The position numbers and the translations under genes are program-made. From positions 1 through 64,000 of the forward strand of contig JAEULQ010000129.1 of NCBI GenBank assembly GCA_016792685.1: a stretch of DNA of 64,000 nucleotides, read 5' to 3'. The notes below the pieces were generated by a model. That model had not been told where the DNA came from. It worked only from the letters and a program-made list of their open reading frames with translations, and searched no databases. The stretch's first letter is position 1. Every line of letters begins with the position of its first letter. This document shows positions 59,774 through 64,000 of this stretch, piece by piece. The stretch is from Tabrizicola sp. (GTDB lineage: Bacteria > Pseudomonadota > Alphaproteobacteria > Rhodobacterales > Rhodobacteraceae).

Positions 59774-60415
59774 TCAGTCGGCCTGGAAGCCCGCTGCCTT
59801 GTGGCTGCCGTCGCAATAGGGCTTGTTCTGCGACTGCCCGCAGCGGCAGAGGAACGCCTTGGTCACCTTGTTCACGGTCCGACCCGTCCCCGAGACGACT
59901 TCAAGATTGCCGGTGACCATCAGCGAGCCATTCGGCTGCGGCTGGATGTTGACCGGTCCGTTGCGCACCTCAAGCGCAGTGAACTCTTTTGCAGCGGGCT
60001 CGCCGGAGGCCGTGAAACCGGCTGCCGCGTGTGCGCCGTCGCAGAAAGGCTTGTTCTTGGACTGACCGCAGCGGCACAGGGTGGCGCGTGGCGACGCCTG
60101 CGCTTCGCCGCGAATGGACAGTTCGGCCTCGAAAGCGAGCGGGCCATTCTCGCGAATGCGGACCGTGTTCACCACGGGCGGAGTGTCGGACGTGGCCGAC
60201 CCGTCGTTCCGGCTGACCCGGATCGCGCCGGACGGACAGGACAGAGCCGTATGCATGACCGTCTCGGCGCTTGCCGCATCGGGATGAATCCATTCGCCCT
60301 TGACGTTCGGAACATAGACTTCGGGATGACCAAGGACACAGTTGCGGGAATGGACGCAGCGGCTGGCGTCGAAACGGATGGTCACGTCACGGCCCTTGAC
60401 GACTTCTTCGGTCAT
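59774..60415 (-). CDS. Iron-sulfur protein with Fer4_19 and two CDGSH domains
   Basis: 213 residues from the ATG at 60,415. Residues 1-65 are a divergent 4Fe-4S mono-cluster domain (FDASRCVHSRNCVLGHPEVYVP... ALSCPSGAIRV). Two CDGSH-type motifs follow: CRCGQSKNKPFCDGAH (about 125-140) and CRCGQSQNKPYCDGSH (about 193-208), each giving the C-x-C-x2-[ST]...C-D-G-[SA]-H set for a 2Fe-2S cluster with one His ligand. Two CDGSH copies plus a ferredoxin-like part in one chain suggest electron transfer or cluster handling. The reaction is unknown. Confidence 0.92.
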   Translation of the reverse strand: MTEEVVKGRDVTIRFDASRCVHSRNCVLGHPEVYVPNVKGEWIHPDAASAETVMHTALSCPSGAIRVSRNDGSATSDTPPVVNTVRIRENGPLAFEAELSIRGEAQASPRATLCRCGQSKNKPFCDGAHAAAGFTASGEPAAKEFTALEVRNGPVNIQPQPNGSLMVTGNLEVVSGTGRTVNKVTKAFLCRCGQSQNKPYCDGSHKAAGFQAD

Positions 60416-60546
60416 GTTCTCGCTCCCTTGTCTGGAATTCCGGATGACGCAAGGACAACCCCGAACGCCCATGTAAGCAAGCAGTTTTGGGCTCATCGGG
60501 GGAAGACGTTCTGTGCAACAGGGCACAGATCTTGCAGTCAGCGCGC

Positions 60547-60723
60547 CTATTCCAGCTCGCGGGCTTCGCTGACCAGCATGACAGGGATACCGTCGCGGAT
60601 CGGAAAGGCCAGATGCGCGGCCTTCGAGATGAGCTCTTGCCGTTCCGCATCATAGGTCAGCATCGCATGGGTCACCGGGCAGACCAGAGCCTCAAGCACG
60701 CGGCGGTCAAGCGGATCACTCAT
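60547..60723 (-). CDS. Trm112 family (UPF0434) small protein
   Basis: 58 residues. It reads [35 protein letters not shown]... [23 protein letters not shown], the Trm112p pattern of 60-residue zinc-ribbon-like bacterial proteins. Only one Cys remains of the zinc site, as in many bacterial forms. The start overlaps the stop of the LON-domain gene (ATGA). Trm112 activates methyltransferases in eukaryotes and archaea; the bacterial role is less clear. Confidence 0.88.
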   Translation of the reverse strand: MSDPLDRRVLEALVCPVTHAMLTYDAERQELISKAAHLAFPIRDGIPVMLVSEARELE

Positions 60724-61367
60724 TGCAAGGTCTCCTCGTCAGCGCCGCCGCGCAGGGCAAATTCGATCAGGGTGACCATGGTCTCGCGCCGCGTGACAAG
60801 GGTCGGTGCCTCCAGCAAGGCCTGCTTGTCCTCGGAGGTGAACGGGCAAAGCATCGAAAGCGAATTGATCAGCAGCTCCGCTTCGGCGGTCTTCAGACTG
60901 TTCCAGTCGGTAGACAGGCTGAGCTTGGTGAAATACCGGCCGAGCAGGGCCATGAAAGCGTCGCGGCGAAAGCCGGGATCCTCCTCAGGCGGGCCAAGGT
61001 CACGGCTGAACGGTCCCCATTCCACCATGCAGCGTCGGTAGGGTGTGAAACCGTCGACCTCTTCCTTGACGCGGAACCGCGAAATCCCGGACAGGGTGAT
61101 CATGTAGCGCCCGTCCTCGGTCTCGGAAAACCCGGTCAGGCGACCCGCGCAGCCGATCGCCTGCAGGCGCTTTTCCCCGCCCGGCGTCTCTCGAGGCTGG
61201 ATCATGCCGATCAGACGGTGCTTCGACTTCATGCAGTCTTCGATCATCGCCAGGTAGCGAGGTTCGAAGATATGCAGGGGAAGGCGCGCCCGGGGAAGCA
61301 TCAGCGCCCCGGGCAGGGGGAAGACCGGAATGGTATCCGGCAAGTCGGCTGCGGTCATCATGGGCAT
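60720..61367 (-). CDS. LON substrate-binding domain protein
   Basis: 215 residues. It consists of a Lon N-terminal-like domain ([75 protein letters not shown]) and a helical end. There is no AAA or protease domain, so it is a standalone PUA-like LON protein. In alphaproteobacteria it lies after the thioredoxin-like CnoX gene, as here, suggesting a shared role in protein quality control. The translational coupling to the Trm112 gene is clear. Confidence 0.92.
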   Translation of the reverse strand: MPMMTAADLPDTIPVFPLPGALMLPRARLPLHIFEPRYLAMIEDCMKSKHRLIGMIQPRETPGGEKRLQAIGCAGRLTGFSETEDGRYMITLSGISRFRVKEEVDGFTPYRRCMVEWGPFSRDLGPPEEDPGFRRDAFMALLGRYFTKLSLSTDWNSLKTAEAELLINSLSMLCPFTSEDKQALLEAPTLVTRRETMVTLIEFALRGGADEETLQ

Positions 61368-61387
61368 GAGCTAGCCCGCCAGAGCGA

Positions 61388-62290
61388 TCAGGCAAATATC
61401 ATCGACGACAGGCGACGGCGTCCAGCCAGGACGATGGGATCCTGCGGCTTCAGCGCTTCGAAAATGGTGAAGAGCTGGGTCTTCGCGGCACCATCGTTCC
61501 ATTCCCGGTCACGGCGGAAAAGCTCCAGAAGCTCGTCGACGGCCTCTTTCGGGTTGCCAGCGGCAAGCAGGGCGGCGGCGAGGTCGAAACGGGCCTGATG
61601 GTCGTTCGGGTTGGCCTCGACTGCAGCGCGAAGCTCGGCTTCCGGTCCGGCATTGGCGGCCTGTCTTGCCAGTTCCAGTTGGGCGCGGGCGGCATCAAGT
61701 TCCTTGGACTTGGCAACCGCTGGCGGTGCGGCGGAGATCAGCCCTTCGGCCTGATCAAGATTGTTCAGCGCCAGGTGCGCGCGGACCAGCCCGCCATAGG
61801 CCACGGCGTTTTCCGGGTCTTCGCCCAGGATTGCGGCAAAGGTCTCGGCTGCGTCGACCGCGGCACCTTCGGCCAGCATGTCCTCGGCCGCCTGGATTGC
61901 CTCGGCCAGACCGCCGTCACCGGCAAGGGCGGCAACGCGGTCGATGAAGGCCTTGAGCTCCGACGCCGGAACTGCGCCCTGGAAGCCGTCGACCGGCTGG
62001 CCCTGCCAGAAGGCGTAGACTGTCGGGATCGACTGGATGCGCAGCTGTCCGGCGATGCGCTGGTTCTTGTCGACATCGACCTTGACCATCTTCACCTTGC
62101 CCTGAGCAGCCGTCACTGCGGCTTCGAGCATGGGGCCAAGGGTCTTGCAGGGCCCGCACCAGGTGGCCCAGAAGTCAACGATGACCGGCACCTCGCGGCT
62201 GGCCTCGATCACATCGGCCATGAAACTGGCCTCGGTGGTATCCTTGATCAGATCGGCTTGCGCCTTCGGCTTTTCGCCCAGTCCCAGCAT
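61388..62290 (-). CDS. cnoX: Thioredoxin-TPR co-chaperone CnoX
   Basis: 300 residues. The thioredoxin domain (about 1-115) has the active WATWCGPCKTL motif, with FWQGQPVDGFQGAVPASELK at the end. A TPR-like part (about 130-300; EAIQAAEDMLAEGAAVDAAETFAAILGEDPENAVAYGGLVRAHLAL) follows. CnoX protects substrates under oxidative stress and passes them to GroEL. An intact CGPC supports disulfide reductase activity, as described for Caulobacter CnoX and unlike the E. coli form. Confidence 0.95.
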   Translation of the reverse strand: MLGLGEKPKAQADLIKDTTEASFMADVIEASREVPVIVDFWATWCGPCKTLGPMLEAAVTAAQGKVKMVKVDVDKNQRIAGQLRIQSIPTVYAFWQGQPVDGFQGAVPASELKAFIDRVAALAGDGGLAEAIQAAEDMLAEGAAVDAAETFAAILGEDPENAVAYGGLVRAHLALNNLDQAEGLISAAPPAVAKSKELDAARAQLELARQAANAGPEAELRAAVEANPNDHQARFDLAAALLAAGNPKEAVDELLELFRRDREWNDGAAKTQLFTIFEALKPQDPIVLAGRRRLSSMIFA

Positions 62291-62353
62291 GGCGGACTCC
62301 TCAGGAATGTTTGCCCATATATGGCGAGTGGTACCGGAAAGGCCAAGAGGCGA

Positions 62354-62929
62354 TCAGGAAGGACCCTCGCCCCAGCCGCAACTGGCCAGATGGTCATTGA
62401 CCATGCCCGAGGCCTGCATGAAGGCGTAAGTGATGGTCGGGCCGACAAAGTTGAAGCCTTCGCGTTTCAGGGCCTTCGACATCGCAAGCGAGCGTGGCGT
62501 CTGGGCGGGTACTTCGGCCAGGCTGGTGGGGCGGTTGACGATCGGCTCTCCCCCGGCAAAGGACCAGAGGAAGGGCGAGAAACCCTCGCGCGCCTCGATC
62601 CTCTGATAGGCTTGGGCGCCGCGGATCGTGCCTTCGATCTTGCCCCGGTGCCGGACGATACCGGGGTCGGCAAGCAGGCGCAGCACATCGGCTTCGCCCC
62701 AGGCTGCAAGGATTTCGGGGTCGAAGCCGTGAAACGCCTGCCGGAAACCCTCGCGCTTGCGCAAGATGGTGATCCAGGCGAGGCCGGCCTGAAAGCTTTC
62801 CAGGATCAGAAGCTCGAACAGCTTTTTCGGATCGCGTTCGGGCCGACCCCATTCCGTGTCGTGGTAGGCGACGTAGAGCGGATCGGTTCCGCACCAGGGG
62901 CAACGCGTCGAATTGTCGGCATTTTTCAT
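62354..62929 (-). CDS. tag: DNA-3-methyladenine glycosylase I
   Basis: 191 residues. It removes 3-methyladenine from alkylated DNA. It has MKNADNSTRCPWCGTDPLYVAYHDTEWGRPERD with the N-terminal Zn ligands Cys and the base-pocket Tyr and Glu, LFELLILESFQAGLAWITILRKREGFRQAFHGFDPE, and NFVGPTITYAFMQASGMVNDHLASC carrying the C-terminal His and Cys Zn ligands. The gene ends next to cnoX with 63 bases between. Confidence 0.96.
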   Translation of the reverse strand: MKNADNSTRCPWCGTDPLYVAYHDTEWGRPERDPKKLFELLILESFQAGLAWITILRKREGFRQAFHGFDPEILAAWGEADVLRLLADPGIVRHRGKIEGTIRGAQAYQRIEAREGFSPFLWSFAGGEPIVNRPTSLAEVPAQTPRSLAMSKALKREGFNFVGPTITYAFMQASGMVNDHLASCGWGEGPS

Positions 62930-63046
62930 CGCAACACCCCTGAAGCAGCGGTCGAAAGCATTAGAACAAAATGGGAATATTCATCTTCCGTTTACCGGCC
63001 CGGGTCTAGCTTGTCGACACAGATTTGCGACGGTCGGGGGATGGGC

Positions 63047-63901
63047 ATGAGTTTCATGAAGGGCCAGAAGACTTCGAAGTATGACCGCGATCCGTCGCTG
63101 GCCAGTCCGCTGGATGCGGCGATCTCGGCCCAGGATCGGGAAACTCTGACCATGGTCGACCAGGCCCTGCGGGATCGCCGGATGCGACTGGCCTTCCAGC
63201 CGGTGGTCTATGCGGCGGATCCCTCGGTCATCGGCTTCTTCGAAGGGTTCATCCGGCTTCTGAACCTGCGCGACCAGGTGATCCCCGCGCGGGATTTCAT
63301 GGGCGCCGTCGAACAGCGCCAGCTTGGGCGCGAGATCGACTGCGCCGCGCTGCAGATGGGCTTGATGGCGATGCAGCGCAACCCGCAGATCCGGGTTTCG
63401 GTGAACATGTCGGCCCGGTCCGTCGGCTATCGCCCCTGGGTCGAGGTGCTGCGCAAGGCGCTGAAGGAATCGCCCCGGATCGGTCAGAACCTGATCCTTG
63501 AAATCAATGAGGCTTCGGCCCTGCAGGTCCCTGACGTGCTGAAACCCTTCATGGCCGAGATGCGCAATCACGGCATCGTCTTCGCGCTGGACGATTTCGG
63601 GGCCGAGATGACCTCGCTCCGCCTCTTGCGCGAGTTGAGGTTCGAAATCGCAAAGCTGGACGGCAGTCTCGTCAAGCATGTCGACCGCATGCCGGACGGA
63701 CAGGCCGTGGCCCGGGCCGCCATCGCGGCGGCGCAGGAGCTGGAAATGTACCTCGTCGCCGAAGCGGTAGAGACGGAAGGCGAGGCCAACTGGCTGCGCG
63801 ATGCGGGCGTCGGCTGCCTGCAGGGCTATCTGTTCGGCCCGCCAACGGTCACGCCCGACTTTCGCGCCTTCCGGCACGGCAGGCCGAACCTGACCGGTTG
63901 A
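63047..63901 (+). CDS. EAL domain protein (putative c-di-GMP phosphodiesterase)
   Basis: 284 residues from the ATG at 63,047; an ATG at 63,041 sits right against the GGGGG ribosome site and is less likely. A single EAL domain covers about 40-270. Key segments: LAFQPVV, FFEGFIRL (EGF in place of EAL, the first Glu kept), VSVNMSARSV (Asn), ILEINEAS (Glu), FALDDFGAEMTSLRLL (DDFG with both Asp), IAKLDGSLV (Lys) and VAEAVETEGEANWL (Glu). Metal and general-base residues are therefore mostly present, so it may be active. There are no GGDEF, PAS or membrane segments. Confidence 0.9.
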   Translation: MSFMKGQKTSKYDRDPSLASPLDAAISAQDRETLTMVDQALRDRRMRLAFQPVVYAADPSVIGFFEGFIRLLNLRDQVIPARDFMGAVEQRQLGREIDCAALQMGLMAMQRNPQIRVSVNMSARSVGYRPWVEVLRKALKESPRIGQNLILEINEASALQVPDVLKPFMAEMRNHGIVFALDDFGAEMTSLRLLRELRFEIAKLDGSLVKHVDRMPDGQAVARAAIAAAQELEMYLVAEAVETEGEANWLRDAGVGCLQGYLFGPPTVTPDFRAFRHGRPNLTG

Positions 63902-64000
63902 GCTGACGCGCCTCGCGGCAAGGCGCGAACCCAGACCGGGTTGGTCCCCTCACCGGAAAGGCGGCCACCAGCGCGAAGCATCTGCGGTCACCGGCAGCCA
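63902..64000. other. Right end of window
   Basis: A seven-pair hairpin without T-run (CGCGCCT/AGGCGCG, 63,907-63,927) follows the EAL gene. On the minus strand a frame enters at 64,000 and stops at 63,950 after 16 codons, ending DASRWWPPFR; this could be the end of a further gene, but is too short to call. Confidence 0.35.

Noticed and set aside
61598..63046. N-terminal extension of the EAL gene by 480 codons
   Set aside because: The extension is antisense to cnoX and tag, and EAL similarity starts only after 63,047, where a ribosome site is found.

Overview
The window is about 64 kb of GC-rich, gene-dense bacterial chromosome. Gene content and order point to an alphaproteobacterium of the Rhodobacterales (Rhodobacteraceae/Paracoccaceae): coaE-dnaQ-secB-fxsA-Tim44-like-mltA-smr, hemD followed by a mitofilin-like gene and hemY, a TrcR/DUF1013 cell-cycle regulator, COQ9, and an Lrp regulator divergent from alanine dehydrogenase. 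This placement is inference from families and order; no 16S gene is present.

Layout. (1) 1-10,510 is housekeeping: the end of coaE, DNA polymerase III epsilon, SecB, FxsA, a Tim44-like protein, MltA, an Smr protein, then a translationally coupled minus-strand run tsaD-gpsA-yciI-EVE, then hemD, a mitofilin-like protein and a HemY/LapB-like TPR protein. (2) 10,532-48,543 is a complete type VI secretion system (T6SS) locus with an effector module. (3) 48,857-64,000 is housekeeping again: tRNA-Thr(CGU), TrcR, RNase T2, a quinone oxidoreductase, COQ9, rpsU, TetR, Lrp/ald, mscL, the threonylcarbamoyl-AMP synthase, an acyl-CoA dehydrogenase, a CDGSH protein, a Trm112-like protein, a LON-domain protein, CnoX, 3-methyladenine glycosylase and an EAL protein.

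The T6SS. One long minus-strand operon reads ppkA-tssA-tssB-tssC-hcp-tssE-tssF-tssG-fha-tssJ-tssK-tssL-tssM-tagF (39,217 down to 20,868). Divergent from ppkA are clpV (tssH) and a small DUF6484 protein whose end resembles the VgrG tip. A plus-strand operon holds pppA, an M15 peptidoglycan peptidase, an unusual TssL-TssM chimera without a GTPase domain, and vgrG. Beyond that, on the minus strand, lie an OmpA-family protein, a tiny lipoprotein and a caspase-like protease with Sel1 repeats. PpkA, PppA and Fha, with a Thr-X-Ile-Arg-Pro motif near the TssL N-terminus, make a full threonine-phosphorylation switch.

The effector module (minus strand, 48,543-42,616) reads HEAT/TIGR02270 protein, DUF2169 adaptor, thiolase-fold pseudoenzyme, a DUF4150 PAAR-like protein with a C-terminal zinc deaminase-like toxin domain (HAE and PCxxC motifs), then two tandem diverged paralogues that are the likely immunity proteins. 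GC content falls sharply from the PAAR half to the toxin half of the effector gene and stays low over the two downstream genes, as expected for a swapped toxin-immunity cassette. The strongest candidates for something undescribed are the deaminase effector with its paired immunity genes and the TssL-TssM chimera.
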